Shown: piece after piece, positions 55,524 to 64,000 of the stretch
How the letters are laid out: every line of letters starts with the position of its first letter
Numbering within the stretch: position 1 is the first letter of the stretch
Source: Actinacidiphila paucisporea
Lineage (GTDB): Bacteria; Actinomycetota; Actinomycetes; Streptomycetales; Streptomycetaceae
Length of the DNA: 64,000 nucleotides
Direction: 5' to 3'
NCBI RefSeq assembly: GCF_900142575.1
Contig: NZ_FRBI01000021.1
Span: forward strand, 1,459 to 65,458
Translations under genes and position numbers: made by a program
Notes under the pieces: generated by a model
Database searches by the model: none
What the model was told of the DNA's origin: nothing
Seen by the model: only the letters and a program-made list of their open reading frames with translations

Positions 55524-56558
55524 GTGAAGTCCACCCGACGCATACAACTCCTCGCCGTCACCACCGGCATGCTCGCCGCGACCGCGTTCGCCCTTCCGTC
55601 CGCCCAGGCCACCCAGGGCGCCGGCACCGCGAAGGTGACGCCGGAAGCGGCGGCGTCGCTCGTCGCCCACCTCGGTGCCGACCGCACCGCGGGCACGTAC
55701 GTCGACAGCGCCACCGGCACCTCCGTCGTCAACGTCACCAGCCAGGCCGCGGCCGACACTGTCCGCGCCGCGGGCGCCACCCCCCGGCTCGTCACCCACA
55801 GCGCCGCCCAGCTCGCCAAGGCCGGCGACGCCACCCGGGCCGCCGACGTCGCGGGCACCGCCTGGTCGGTCGACCCGCGCACCAACACCCTGGAGATCAG
55901 CGCCGACAGCCGGGTGACTGCCGCCCAGCTGGCCGCGCTCACCAAGTCCACCGCCTCCTACGGCGACGCCGTCCACATCACCCGGGTGTCCGGCACGTTC
56001 AGCCCGCTGCTGTCCGGCGGCGACGCCGTCCTGACCAACCAGTGGCGCTGCTCGGTCGGCTTCAACGTCCGCAGCGGCAGCACGTACTACTTCCTGACCG
56101 CGGGCCACTGCACCCAGGGCTACCCGGCCTACTACACCAGCTCGGGGGCGTCCATCGGCCCGACGGTCGGCACGAGCTTCCCCGGCAACGACTACGGCAT
56201 CGTCCGCTACGACACCTCCGTCGCCCATGACGGCACCGTCGGCAGCCAGGACATCACCAGCGCCGCGAACGCCTTCGTCGGCGAGGCCGTCAAGCGCCGC
56301 GGCTCGACCACCGGCATCCACAGCGGCACCGTCCAGGCGCTCAACGCCACCGTCAACTACGGTGCCGACGGGATCGTCTCGGGCCTGATCAAGACCAACG
56401 TCTGCGCCGAGCCCGGCGACAGCGGCGGCTCCCTCTACGACGGCACCAAGGCCATCGGCCTGACCTCCGGGGGCAGCGGCAACTGCAGCTCCGGCGGCAC
56501 GACGTACTTCCAGCCGGTCACCGAGGCGCTCAGCGCGTACGGCGTCAGCGTCTACTAG
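55524..56558 (+). CDS. Secreted S1 serine protease, alpha-lytic/streptogrisin type
   Basis: The 344-residue preproprotein has a signal peptide ([20 protein letters not shown] then PSAQA) and a prodomain of about 140 residues. A chymotrypsin-fold protease follows with the triad His in [10 protein letters not shown], Asp in [10 protein letters not shown] and Ser in [14 protein letters not shown]. Cys pairs (WRCSVG with GHC; NVC with GNC) fit the family's disulfides. The prodomain acts as a folding chaperone and is removed after export. GTG 55524 has AGGAGGAA at 55513-55520. Confidence 0.93.
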   Translation: MKSTRRIQLLAVTTGMLAATAFALPSAQATQGAGTAKVTPEAAASLVAHLGADRTAGTYVDSATGTSVVNVTSQAAADTVRAAGATPRLVTHSAAQLAKAGDATRAADVAGTAWSVDPRTNTLEISADSRVTAAQLAALTKSTASYGDAVHITRVSGTFSPLLSGGDAVLTNQWRCSVGFNVRSGSTYYFLTAGHCTQGYPAYYTSSGASIGPTVGTSFPGNDYGIVRYDTSVAHDGTVGSQDITSAANAFVGEAVKRRGSTTGIHSGTVQALNATVNYGADGIVSGLIKTNVCAEPGDSGGSLYDGTKAIGLTSGGSGNCSSGGTTYFQPVTEALSAYGVSVY

Positions 56559-56589
56559 ACGCCGGCCCCGTCCGCTCGCCCCGTTCCCG

Positions 56590-56622
56590 CGCCCCCGCCG
56601 TACGGTCCGTACGGCGGGGGCG
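56590..56622. terminator. GC hairpin after the S1 protease
   Basis: CGCCCCCGCCGTAC pairs perfectly with GTACGGCGGGGGCG around the 5-nt loop GGTCC, 31 bp past the protease stop. No T tract follows. Confidence 0.75.
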
Positions 56623-56708
56623 TACGGCTGCCCGCGTCCTCGTGCTCCTGCCGGTGCCGCTGGTCCTTGCGGTCAGTACCTGTCCGCGGCCGCTGGCACA
56701 CTGGCGGC

Positions 56709-57707
56709 ATGCTGGAAACCTCCGCACGGCTGCTGCGCCTGCTGTCGCTCCTCCAGTCCCGCCGGGACTGGAGCGGCCCGGAGCTGGCGGAGCGGCTCGA
56801 CGTCACCGCCCGCACCGTCCGGCGCGACGTCGAACGCCTGCGGGCGCTCGGCTACCCGGTGCACGCCGCCCCCGGCACCGCGGGCGGCTACCGGCTGGGC
56901 GCCGGCGCCGCGCTGCCGCCGCTGCTGCTCGACGACGAGGAGGCGGTGGCCGTCGCCCTGTGCCTGCGCACCGGCGCGGGCGGCACCGTCGAGGGCATCG
57001 AGGAGACCTCGATCCGCGCCCTGGCCAAGCTCGAACAGGTGCTGCCGTCCCGGCTGCGGCACCGCGTCCAGTCGATGCAGGCCGTCACCGTGCAGGCGCG
57101 CCGCCCGGGGCCGACGGTCGACCAGCAGGTGCTCACCGCGCTCGGCGCCGCCTGCCGGGACCGCGAGCGGCTGCGCTTCGACTACCGCGACCACGGCGGC
57201 GCCGCCAGCCGCCGCACGGTCGAGCCGTACCGGCTGGTGCACCACGGCCGCCGCTGGTATCTGCTCGCCTACGACATCGACCGCGACGACTGGCGCACCT
57301 TCCGGGTCGACCGCGTCGAGCCCAAGTCCCCCACGGGGCCGCGCTTCACCCCGCGGGCGCTGCCGGAGGACGCGGCCGCCTACGTCGCCAAGGGCGTCAC
57401 CTCGCGCGCCTACCGCTACCAGGCGGTGGTCGTGCTGCACACCCCGGCCGACACGCTCGCGCAGTACAACTGGTCGGGCTTCGGCACCGTCACCGTACGC
57501 GACGACCGCAGCTGCGAACTGCGCACCGGCTTCGAGTCGCTGGACGCGCTCGCGATGTACGTCGGCATGCTCGGCGTGCCCTTCGAGGTCAGGGAGCCGC
57601 CCGAACTCGGCGACCACCTGCGGGCGGTGGCCGCCCGGCTGTCCCGGGCGGCCGACACGGCGGCCGAAGGCGCGGGGACGGTCGTCGTCAGTCCAGCGGA
57701 CCGCTGA
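56709..57707 (+). CDS. WYL-domain transcriptional regulator
   Basis: The 332-residue regulator has an N-terminal HTH_11 (LETSARLLRLLSLLQSRRDW, LDVTARTVRRDVERLRALGY) and a central linker. Its WYL domain has VEPYRLVHHGRRWYLLAYDI and DDWRTFRVDRV, followed by the WCX extension (YRYQAVVVLHTPAD). WYL domains sense nucleic-acid or nucleotide ligands and often control damage or metabolic genes. ATG 56709 gives a normal start. It overlaps the convergent PPOX gene by 20 bp, and its target is unknown. Confidence 0.88.
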   Translation: MLETSARLLRLLSLLQSRRDWSGPELAERLDVTARTVRRDVERLRALGYPVHAAPGTAGGYRLGAGAALPPLLLDDEEAVAVALCLRTGAGGTVEGIEETSIRALAKLEQVLPSRLRHRVQSMQAVTVQARRPGPTVDQQVLTALGAACRDRERLRFDYRDHGGAASRRTVEPYRLVHHGRRWYLLAYDIDRDDWRTFRVDRVEPKSPTGPRFTPRALPEDAAAYVAKGVTSRAYRYQAVVVLHTPADTLAQYNWSGFGTVTVRDDRSCELRTGFESLDALAMYVGMLGVPFEVREPPELGDHLRAVAARLSRAADTAAEGAGTVVVSPADR

Positions 57708-58149
57708 CCGCCCCGAGCGCACCACTCCCGTACGCCCGGTTCGCGCGCAGGCTGATCACCAGCCGCTTGTCGGCGACCATCGCGGCACGGTATTCGTCCC
57801 AGTCCGGGTGCTCGCCGGCGATCGCCCGGTAGACGTCGATCAGCTCCTCGACGGTCGCGTCCCGCGGATCCGCCGCCACCGGGGTCACCTCGGCGTCGCC
57901 CTCGGCGACCAGATACGTGCCCATGTCGGGGGTGGCGACGTAGAAGCTGGCCCGCGGGTCCCGGCGCAGGTTGCGGGTCTTGGCCCGGTCGTCGGTCGCC
58001 GAGATCCGGATGGTCCGGGTGGCGTCGTCGAAGGTGAACGACACGTTGGACAGCTGCGGCCTGCCGTCCCTCTTGAGGGTGACGAGCACTCCGGTGCGCT
58101 GCTTGCGCAGCAGGTCGAGCAGCGAGTCGGTGGCGGGGTCCTGGCTCAA
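57688..58149 (-). CDS. PPOX-class F420-dependent oxidoreductase
   Basis: The 153-residue flavin/F420-binding split barrel has LLRKQRTGVLVTLKRDGRPQ, IRISATDDRAKTRNLRRDPR and ASFYVATPDMGTYLVAEGDA. It ends with VADKRLVISLRANRAYG, the usual layout of small deazaflavin-dependent reductases. TTG 58149 is the start: it has AGGAG about 5 nt upstream and overlaps the ArsR stop (TTGA), so the two are co-translated. The substrate is unknown. Confidence 0.85.
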   Translation of the reverse strand: MSQDPATDSLLDLLRKQRTGVLVTLKRDGRPQLSNVSFTFDDATRTIRISATDDRAKTRNLRRDPRASFYVATPDMGTYLVAEGDAEVTPVAADPRDATVEELIDVYRAIAGEHPDWDEYRAAMVADKRLVISLRANRAYGSGALGAVSGPLD

Positions 58150-58805
58150 GGTCGCTCCTGGTGGTCGTTCGGTACGGGCTTGTCCGGTGTGGGGGCCGGC
58201 GGTTCCGGCTCGGCCCCGGGTTCGGGGTGATGTCCGGGACCGGTTCCGGCGTCGGGTCCGGTGTCGGGTCCGGCAGCGGTTCCTGGATCGGTTCCGGTGT
58301 CGGGTTCCGCGAGGGGGAACACCATCGCCGTCGCGCCGATTCCGACCGTGCCCGGGGCGTGCGGGGCCCGGGCGGCGTCGTGCAACTCGCCGAAGAGCGC
58401 GGCCAGCCGCTGCCTGAAGTCCGTCCAGACCTCGGGTGCGACCCACAGCTCCGCGTCCGAGGCGACCCCCTCGGCGCCGGGAAGCCGGCGGCCCGCCCGT
58501 TCCCGCAGGTTGTGGGCCATCGCCTCGGCGATCAGCCGGGCCCCGTCGTGCCGCTGGTCCGACAGCGGGGAGCCGTGCACCGCCCGGTAGCGGCGCTCCC
58601 GGCCGCCCCGGTTGGCCCGCACCTCGGCCAGCTCCACCAGGCCGGCCGCGTCGAGGCGGCGCAGGTGCTGGCTGGCGAGCGCGTGCGAGATGCCCAGCTC
58701 GCGGGACAGCTCGGCGGCGGACAGCGGGACGTTCCAGACCAGGGAGACGATACGCAGCCGCACCGGGTGGGCGAGGGCGCGCAACAGGGGATCGGTGGCG
58801 GTCAT
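58146..58805 (-). CDS. ArsR-family (HTH_20) transcriptional regulator
   Basis: The 219-residue regulator has a winged helix with DPLLRALAHPVRLRIVSLVW, LSRELGISHALASQHLRRLD and AAGLVELAEVRANRGGRERR. A helical ligand-binding-type C-terminal half follows. The tail (about 45 residues) is a Gly/Pro/Asp/Thr repeat with GPDTGPDAGTGP units. No Cys metal site of the ArsR/SmtB type is visible, so small organic effectors or drugs are likelier. It probably represses the divergent MFS gene through the operator at 58856-58877. Confidence 0.87.
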   Translation of the reverse strand: MTATDPLLRALAHPVRLRIVSLVWNVPLSAAELSRELGISHALASQHLRRLDAAGLVELAEVRANRGGRERRYRAVHGSPLSDQRHDGARLIAEAMAHNLRERAGRRLPGAEGVASDAELWVAPEVWTDFRQRLAALFGELHDAARAPHAPGTVGIGATAMVFPLAEPDTGTDPGTAAGPDTGPDAGTGPGHHPEPGAEPEPPAPTPDKPVPNDHQERP

Positions 58806-58843
58806 GAGCCCATTACACCCCTCCTGGCGGCCGGCCGCGGGCA

Positions 58844-58877
58844 TTGTCCAGCAGACTCCCAAGCAATAGGTTGGGAG
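58844..58877 (+). promoter_or_regulatory. Promoter and ArsR operator for the MFS gene
   Basis: TTGTCC (58844-58849) and TAGGTT (58867-58872) are 17 bp apart, and ATG 58880 lies 7 nt beyond the -10, so transcription would begin at or next to the start codon. CTCCCAA (58856-58862) and TTGGGAG (58871-58877) form an 8-nt-spaced inverted repeat over the spacer and -10, the expected place for repressor binding. Confidence 0.65.
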
Positions 58878-58879
58878 CC

Positions 58880-60127
58880 ATGACGGTGCGGATGGTGCTG
58901 CGGGACCGCGGCGCGGCCACGTATCTGGGCGGGATCCTGGTCTCCGGTTTCGGGGACTCGGCGATGACGCTGGTCGCCGGTGTCTGGGTGAAGACGCTGA
59001 CCGGGTCGAGCAGCCTGGCCGCCGCGGTGACCGCCTGCGTCTGGGCGCCCACCCTGGTGGGGCCGCTGCTGGGCACCGTCGCCGACCGGGTACGCCGCCG
59101 GCGGCTGCTGATCGCGGTCAACGCGGCCCTCGCCCTGCTGCTGCCCGCGCTGCTCGCGGTCCGCTCCGGGTCGGACGCCTGGCTGCTCCTGCTGGTGCTC
59201 ACCACGGTCGGCGTCGGCTCGGTGCTCACGGACGCCGCCGGGGCCGGGCTGGTCGTCACCGCCGTGCCCGCGGCGCTGCGCGGCGACTTCAACGGGCTGC
59301 GGATGACCGTCAACGAGGCCATGAAGCTGCTTGCCCCGCTGGCCGGCGCGGGCCTCTTCCTGCGCTGCGGCGGCGGCGCGGTCGCCCTGCTCGACGCGGC
59401 CACCTTCGCCCTGGCCGCGCTCGCCTTCACCGTGCTGCGGATCCACGAGGAGCCGCCCGCCCCGCCGGCCGGCGGCTGGCGCGCGCAGACCGCGGAGGGC
59501 GTACGGGCGCTGCGCGGCAACCCGCTGCTGGTGCGGCTGGTGGGCGCGGGGGCCGTCGCCATGCTGCTGTCCGGGATCAGCAGCGCCGCGATCTACCAGC
59601 TGGTCGACGCCGGCCTGCACCGCCCGCCCGCCTTCGTCGGCGTGCTCTACGCGGTCCAGGGCGCGGGCTCGATCGTGGCGGGGACCGTGGCGGGCGCCGT
59701 CATGCGCCGGCTGCCGGAACGCACCTTCACCGCCGCCGGCCTGCTGCTCTTCACCACGGGCGCCGGCCTGCGCGCGATCCCCTCGCTGCCGGTCGTGCTC
59801 GCCGGCACCCTGGCGATCGGCGTCGGCCTGCCCTGGGTGATCGTCGCCGTCTTCACCGCCGTGCAGCAGCACACCGAACCCGCACTGGTCGGCCGGGTGG
59901 CCGCCGCCGCGAGCACCGTGGTCTTCGGCCCCACCGCGGTGGCCGCGGCACTCGGCGCGGCCCTGGTCGCCCTGGCCGACTACCGGCTGCAGCTCGTCGC
60001 GGTCGCCGTGGCCGGCCCGCTGGCGGCCTGGCCCCTGCTCCTGCGCCGCCCTCCCGCCACCCCGGCGCCGGAGACGCCGCCCACGGTCCCGGCCCGTCCG
60101 GCCGACGACCCGAGCCGTACGGGCTGA
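58880..60127 (+). CDS. MFS transporter controlled by the divergent ArsR
   Basis: The 415-residue protein has 12 hydrophobic helices, with GFGDSAMTLVAGVWVKTLTG at the start, LLGTVADRVRRRRLLIAVNA as motif A, and GLRMTVNEAMKLLAPLAGAG. It resembles macrolide/enterobactin-exporter-type MFS proteins. Efflux of a compound sensed by the ArsR regulator is likely. ATG 58880 probably begins a leaderless message; GTG 58886 is an alternative. The Pro-rich C-terminal tail runs into degenerate repeats. Confidence 0.85.
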   Translation: MTVRMVLRDRGAATYLGGILVSGFGDSAMTLVAGVWVKTLTGSSSLAAAVTACVWAPTLVGPLLGTVADRVRRRRLLIAVNAALALLLPALLAVRSGSDAWLLLLVLTTVGVGSVLTDAAGAGLVVTAVPAALRGDFNGLRMTVNEAMKLLAPLAGAGLFLRCGGGAVALLDAATFALAALAFTVLRIHEEPPAPPAGGWRAQTAEGVRALRGNPLLVRLVGAGAVAMLLSGISSAAIYQLVDAGLHRPPAFVGVLYAVQGAGSIVAGTVAGAVMRRLPERTFTAAGLLLFTTGAGLRAIPSLPVVLAGTLAIGVGLPWVIVAVFTAVQQHTEPALVGRVAAAASTVVFGPTAVAAALGAALVALADYRLQLVAVAVAGPLAAWPLLLRRPPATPAPETPPTVPARPADDPSRTG

Positions 60128-60464
60128 CGCGCCGAGCCCGTATCGACTGACGGGCGGAGGCGCACCGGCTGACGACCCGAGCCGTATCGGCCGACGGGCG
60201 GCCCTACCGGCCGACGCGTACGCCCCGGCTCGTGACGAACGTCATGGCGGCCCGGGGGCCGCGGCCGTCGGTGCCAAGTCCGTTGCCAGGCCGAGGAGAT
60301 GGCCGGAAACCTCTTGATCCGGCCGCCGCTTTCCGCGGCCGGATCGTTCGACACGGGCTCATTCGACTCGCTGACCTGGGATGACCGCGCTAAGCTAATC
60401 GAACGAACGTACGAGGAACGTATCGGGCGGATGGCTGAAAAGGGGTGGAGCGTGGAGGTGCGGC
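60128..60464. other. 337-bp gap before dnaE2 with degenerate repeats
   Basis: From about 60103 to 60225 short units such as GACGACCCGAGCCGTA and GACGGGCGG recur in imperfect tandem. No gene is supported in the rest; TAAGCT at 60391-60396 is a possible -10 element just before a LexA-like site. Confidence 0.4.
60399..60414. promoter_or_regulatory. LexA (SOS) box candidate upstream of dnaE2
   Basis: TCGAACGAACGTACGA contains GAAC, four bases, then GTAC, one mismatch from the actinobacterial/Bacillus consensus GAACNNNNGTTC, with the outer TCGAAC/GTACGA symmetry retained. It lies 51 bp before ATG 60465 and 3 bp after TAAGCT, where LexA could block transcription. Confidence 0.5.
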
Positions 60465-63400
60465 ATGGCGGGCTTCGCTCATCTGCACGCCGCGTCCGGT
60501 TACTCCGAGCGGTACGGCGCCGCGCACCCCGAGCAACTCGCCCTCCGGGCGGCCGAGCGGGGGATGACGGCGCTGGCGCTGACCGACCGGGACACCGTCA
60601 CCGGGGCGGTGCGGTTCGCCGAGGCGTGCGCGGAGGCAGGGGTGCGACCGGTCTTCGGGATCGACCTCGCCGTGGCCCCGCTCGCACCGCCGCCCCCGGT
60701 CCAGCGGCGGCGGACCCCCGTACGCGGCGGCGCCCACGTGGCGGAGCCGCCGCTGCGGTTCGTGCTGCTCGCCAGGGACAAGGAGGGCTGGGCGCGGCTG
60801 TGCCGGATCACCAGCGCCGCCCACGTCGGCACGGCGAGCCGGGCCGCTCCTGTCCAGGTGTCGTGGGACACGCTGCGCGAGCACGGCGGCCCGGGGCTGA
60901 TCGCGCTACTCGGGCCGCTCTCGGAGCCGGTGGGGGCGCTGGCCGCCGGACGGGAGGACGTCGCGGAGAAGCTGCTGCGGCCGTGGCGGGAGATCTTCGG
61001 CGAGGACCTGCGCCTTGAGGCGGTCGTCCACGGCCGGCCGGGCACCGGCCCCGGCTCCCTGCGGCTGGCCGCCCGCACCCTCGCGCTCGCCGACCGGACC
61101 CGTACGACCGCGGTCCTGGCCAACGCCGTCCGCTACGCCGACCCCGACCAGCACCGGCTCGCCGACGTCCTCGACGCCGCCCGGCTGCTGCGGCCCATCG
61201 ACCGGCGCCGGCTGGACGGCGGGCAGCGCTGGCTCAAGGGCGAGAAGGAGATGGCCCGCGTCGCGCAGGAGATCGCCGAATGCGCGGGGATGGGGCCGCG
61301 CCGGGCAGGGCGGCTGCTCGCCGACACCGCGGCCACCGCGGCCGCCTGCCTGCTGTCCCCCCGGGACATCGGCCTGGGCACCCGGCACTTCCCCGAGGCG
61401 GAGGTCGTCGGAGCCGGCCCGCGCGGCGTCACGGAAGCGCTGCGGGAGAAGTCGATGGCAGGCCTGGTCCGGCGTGGACTGCACCACGACCGGGCCGCGA
61501 GCGAGCGGATGGCGGAGGAGCTGGAGATCATCACCCGAATGGGTTTCGACGCCTACTTCCTCGCCGTCGGCCAGGTGGTCGCCGACATCAGGGAACTGGG
61601 CATCCGGGTCGCGGCCCGCGGCTCGGGCGCGGGGTCGATGGTCTGCCACGCGCTGGGTATCGCCACGGCCAACCCGCTCGACCACCGCCTGCTGTTCGAA
61701 CGCTTCTTGAGCGTCCGGCGCGACTCGCTGCCCGACATCGACATCGACGTGGAGTCCGCGCGCAGGCTGGAGTGCTACGACGCGATCTTCCGCCGGTTCG
61801 GCCACGAGCGGGTCGCGGTCACCGCGATGCCCGAGACGTACCGGGCCCGCAGGGCGCTGCGCGACACCGGCCTCGCACTGGGGATCGCCCCCGACGAGGT
61901 GGACCGGATCGCCAAGAGCTTCCCGCACCTGCGGGCGTCCGACATCACCGGCGCTCTCGCCGAACTGCCGGAACTGCGCGGCCTCGCCGCCGAGGCGGAC
62001 AGATACGGGCCGCTGTGGGAGCTGGCCGAGGGGCTGGACTCGCTGGTGCACGGCATGGCCATGCACCCCTGCGGGGTGATCATCAGCGACGCGACGCTGC
62101 TCGACCGCCTCCCGGTGCAGCCCACCCCGCAGGGCGACTACCCGATGGTGATGGCGGCGAAGGAGGAGGTCGAGGCGCTGGGCAACATCAAACTGGACGT
62201 GCTCGCGGTGCGGATGCAGTCCGCGATGGCCCACGCCGTCGCGGAGATCGAGCGGACCACCGGCGACCGTATCGACCTGGACGACCCGGGGCAGGTCCCG
62301 CTGGACGACGTCTTCGCGTTCAAGCTCATCCAGCAGAGCCAGACGATCGGCATGTTCCAGCTGGAGTCGCCCGGCCAGCAGGACCTGCTGTCCCGGCTGC
62401 AGCCGCGGGACGTGCAGGACGTCATCGCCGACATCAGCCTCTTCCGTCCCGGCCCGGTCCAGGGCGGCATGCCCGAGCGCTACATCGCCGCCCGGCACGG
62501 CGGTGACCCGCACTACGCCCACCCGGACCTGGAGCCGGTGCTCGCCGACACCTACGGGGTGACGATCTGGCACGAGCAGGTCATCGAGACGATCAGCGTC
62601 CTGACCGGCTGCGACCTGGCGATGGCCGAGATCGCCCGGCGGGCGCTGGGGGACACCGGCCGGCTGCCGAGGATCAGGGACTGGTTCCACCACGAGGCCG
62701 ACGCCCGCGGCTACACCCCCGAGGTCCGCGACCGGGTCTGGGCGAGCGTCGAGGCCTTCGGCGCCTACGGTTTCTGCCGGGCGCACGCCGTCGCCTTCGC
62801 CGTGCCCGCCCTCCAGTCGGCCTGGCTGAAAGCGCACTTCCCGGCCTTCCTGCTGGCGGGACTGCTGGAGCACGATCCGGGGATGTGGCCCAAGCGGGTC
62901 ATCGTCTCCGACGCCCGGCGTCGCGGGGTGCCGGTCCTGCCGGTCGACGTCAACCGCTCGAAGGCGGAGCACACCGTGGAGCGGGCCGACGGGGGCCGGT
63001 GGGGAGTGCGGCTCGCGCTGTCCGGAGTGCGCGGGATCGGCGCGGACGAGTGCGCGCGGATCGCCGCGGGGCAGCCGTACGGATCCCTGTCCGACTTCTG
63101 GCAGCGGGGACACCCCAGCCGGCCGGTCGCCGAACGCCTCGCCGAGATCGGCGCCCTGCGCGACCTGCACGACGGGCGGCTGACCCGGCGGGACCTGCTG
63201 CTCCAGATCGCCGAACTCCACCGGCAGTCCCGGGTCCGCACCGCGGGCGAGGGCCAGCTGCCGATCGAGGCGGGCGCGGTCGGCGGGGCGGAACCGAGCG
63301 GCCTGCGGGAGATGACCGGGCGGGAAGCCCTCGGCGCGGAACTGAGCACCCTGGGCATCGACGTCTCCAAGCACCTGATGGAGCACCACCACCGGCTGCT

Positions 63401-63911
63401 GCGGGAGATCGGCGCGACCGACGCCGCCCACCTGGCCGACCTGCGGGCCGGACAGCAGGTGCTGGTCGCCGGGGTGCGCGCCTCGACCCAGACCCCGCCG
63501 ATCGCCAGCGGCAAGCGCATCATCTTCGTCACCCTGGAGGACGGCTCCGGGCTGGTGGACCTGGCCTTCTTCGAGGATTCCCATGAGGCCTGCGCCCACA
63601 CGGTCTTCCACTCCGGGCTGCTGCTGGTCCGCGGGACGGTGCAGGTCCGCGGCACCCGGCGCACCGTCGTCGGCACCATGGCCTGGGACCTGGAGCGGAT
63701 CGCCGCCGCCCGGCGCGACAACGGCCCCGAGGCGGCCCTCGCGCTGCTCGGCGCGGACCGCCCGCAGCCCACCCCCGCGCAGCCGCGGCGCACCCTCGCC
63801 GACGGCACGGCGGGGGCCCGGCTGCACCCTTACGCCGACCTGGAGCCCGCCGGCAGCCGCTCAGCCGACCTGCGCAAGCTCGGCCACCGCAGCCCGGGAA
63901 GCGCGGGATGA
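60465..63911 (+). CDS. dnaE2: Error-prone DNA polymerase III alpha subunit, DnaE2 type
   Basis: The 1148-residue C-family polymerase has an N-terminal PHP domain (FAHLHAASGYSERYGAAHPE, ALALTDRDTVTGAVRFAEA). Its palm has RLPDIDIDVES-type sequence (DSLPDIDIDVESARRLECYD) with catalytic Asp residues. Fingers and the C-terminal OB fold (VLVAGVRASTQTPPIASGKR, IFVTLEDGSGLVDLAFFED) follow. The short form without the tau-binding tail and coupling to a Y-family gene mark it as DnaE2 rather than the replicative DnaE1. Such enzymes serve translesion synthesis. ATG 60465 has GGAGG at 60454-60458. Its stop overlaps the next start. Confidence 0.9.
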   Translation: MAGFAHLHAASGYSERYGAAHPEQLALRAAERGMTALALTDRDTVTGAVRFAEACAEAGVRPVFGIDLAVAPLAPPPPVQRRRTPVRGGAHVAEPPLRFVLLARDKEGWARLCRITSAAHVGTASRAAPVQVSWDTLREHGGPGLIALLGPLSEPVGALAAGREDVAEKLLRPWREIFGEDLRLEAVVHGRPGTGPGSLRLAARTLALADRTRTTAVLANAVRYADPDQHRLADVLDAARLLRPIDRRRLDGGQRWLKGEKEMARVAQEIAECAGMGPRRAGRLLADTAATAAACLLSPRDIGLGTRHFPEAEVVGAGPRGVTEALREKSMAGLVRRGLHHDRAASERMAEELEIITRMGFDAYFLAVGQVVADIRELGIRVAARGSGAGSMVCHALGIATANPLDHRLLFERFLSVRRDSLPDIDIDVESARRLECYDAIFRRFGHERVAVTAMPETYRARRALRDTGLALGIAPDEVDRIAKSFPHLRASDITGALAELPELRGLAAEADRYGPLWELAEGLDSLVHGMAMHPCGVIISDATLLDRLPVQPTPQGDYPMVMAAKEEVEALGNIKLDVLAVRMQSAMAHAVAEIERTTGDRIDLDDPGQVPLDDVFAFKLIQQSQTIGMFQLESPGQQDLLSRLQPRDVQDVIADISLFRPGPVQGGMPERYIAARHGGDPHYAHPDLEPVLADTYGVTIWHEQVIETISVLTGCDLAMAEIARRALGDTGRLPRIRDWFHHEADARGYTPEVRDRVWASVEAFGAYGFCRAHAVAFAVPALQSAWLKAHFPAFLLAGLLEHDPGMWPKRVIVSDARRRGVPVLPVDVNRSKAEHTVERADGGRWGVRLALSGVRGIGADECARIAAGQPYGSLSDFWQRGHPSRPVAERLAEIGALRDLHDGRLTRRDLLLQIAELHRQSRVRTAGEGQLPIEAGAVGGAEPSGLREMTGREALGAELSTLGIDVSKHLMEHHHRLLREIGATDAAHLADLRAGQQVLVAGVRASTQTPPIASGKRIIFVTLEDGSGLVDLAFFEDSHEACAHTVFHSGLLLVRGTVQVRGTRRTVVGTMAWDLERIAAARRDNGPEAALALLGADRPQPTPAQPRRTLADGTAGARLHPYADLEPAGSRSADLRKLGHRSPGSAG

Positions 63912-64000
63912 CGACCCCGCGCCCGAGGCACATCGCCCACCTGCACCTGCACGGCCTACCGGACGACGACCGGTACGCGGACGTGCTCGACCTGCTGGGC
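63908..64000 (+). CDS. Y-family DNA polymerase (start only, runs off the window)
   Basis: ATG 63908 overlaps the dnaE2 stop (ATGA) and opens TTPRPRHIAHLHLHGLPDDD then RYADVLDLLG up to the window end. The first 31 residues resemble the start of the streptomycete PolY/DinP protein that I recall beside dnaE2. A joint translesion operon is likely, but the visible part is short and carries no catalytic motif. Confidence 0.6.
   Translation, partial: MTTPRPRHIAHLHLHGLPDDDRYADVLDLLG

Noticed and set aside
51693-56321. 1542-codon minus-strand frame
   Set aside because: It is antisense to AraC, nucleotidase and protease genes with clear domains; Gly/Val/Asp-biased shadow.
60431-61018. Frame from ATG 60431 overlapping the start of dnaE2
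   Set aside because: Its later sequence is an Arg/Gly-rich shift of dnaE2; the strong GGAGG is better placed for ATG 60465.

Overview
The window is high-GC actinobacterial chromosome, most probably from a streptomycete (Streptomyces or a close relative such as Kitasatospora, Streptacidiphilus or Actinacidiphila). The signs are strong third-position GC, many GTG and some TTG starts, many 4-bp stop/start overlaps, and a gene order I remember from the S. coelicolor SCO17xx core region: tlyA-nadK-recN, pyrG-nudix, ald, parA-scpA-scpB, tyrA-cmk-plsC-der, a sepF paralogue, and dnaE2 beside a Y-family polymerase. Species cannot be fixed from the sequence alone, and locus correspondences are from memory.

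Layout. 1-4.2 kb: the 3' end of a TPR protein with an Arg/Asp/Pro-rich repeat arm, a DUF1015 gene and a HAD-IIA phosphatase. 4.2-9.3 kb: a complete ferric-siderophore uptake locus (reductase, lipoprotein, two permeases, ATPase) split into two divergent arms around one iron box. 9.2-14.8 kb: an SCP2-like protein, an H1-like Lys/Ala-repeat protein, then a coupled small protein-tlyA-nadK-recN run. 14.8-19.2 kb: a diverged MraY/WecA-like membrane transferase, a GT4 glycosyltransferase, a 169-bp MITE-like element and a GH15 enzyme. 19.5-25.6 kb: pyrG, a NUDIX hydrolase, a STAND/TPR protein and ald. 25.8-30.6 kb: a chromosome-segregation operon (ParA, ribbon-helix-helix-like protein, ScpA, ScpB, rRNA pseudouridine synthase). 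31.5-35.7 kb: tyrA-cmk-plsC-der. 36-46.7 kb: repeat-rich spacer, an Rpf-like transglycosylase, GT4, an I78 inhibitor, PAP2, a DHA2 exporter, a glutaryl-CoA-dehydrogenase-like enzyme and an MMPL transporter. 46.9-51.1 kb: a SepF paralogue, a DUF5685 protein with an extreme Cys/Asp tail, and two coupled, internally shortened luciferase-like proteins. 51.1-52.2 kb: a patch of gene remnants. 52.2-64 kb: an AraC regulator, a Tat-exported 5'-nucleotidase, an IS701-like remnant, a secreted S1 protease, a WYL regulator, an ArsR/PPOX/MFS locus with a readable operator-promoter, and dnaE2 with the start of a Y-family polymerase gene.

How the genes work together. Most of the window is housekeeping: NADP and CTP supply, ribosome maturation (TlyA, Der, pseudouridine synthase), chromosome segregation and repair (ParA/ScpAB, RecN, DnaE2/PolY), and aromatic amino acid and alanine metabolism. 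Accessory content sits mainly at the repeat-rich spacers and at 47-57 kb. No CRISPR array, rRNA, tRNA, prophage or biosynthetic gene cluster was seen. The signals most worth following are the DUF5685 cysteine tail, the tandem shortened LLM pair, the ParA/RHH/ScpAB operon with its clustered CGACAC motifs, the MITE that supplies a gene's stop codon, and the overlapping operator and leaderless promoter of the ArsR/MFS pair.
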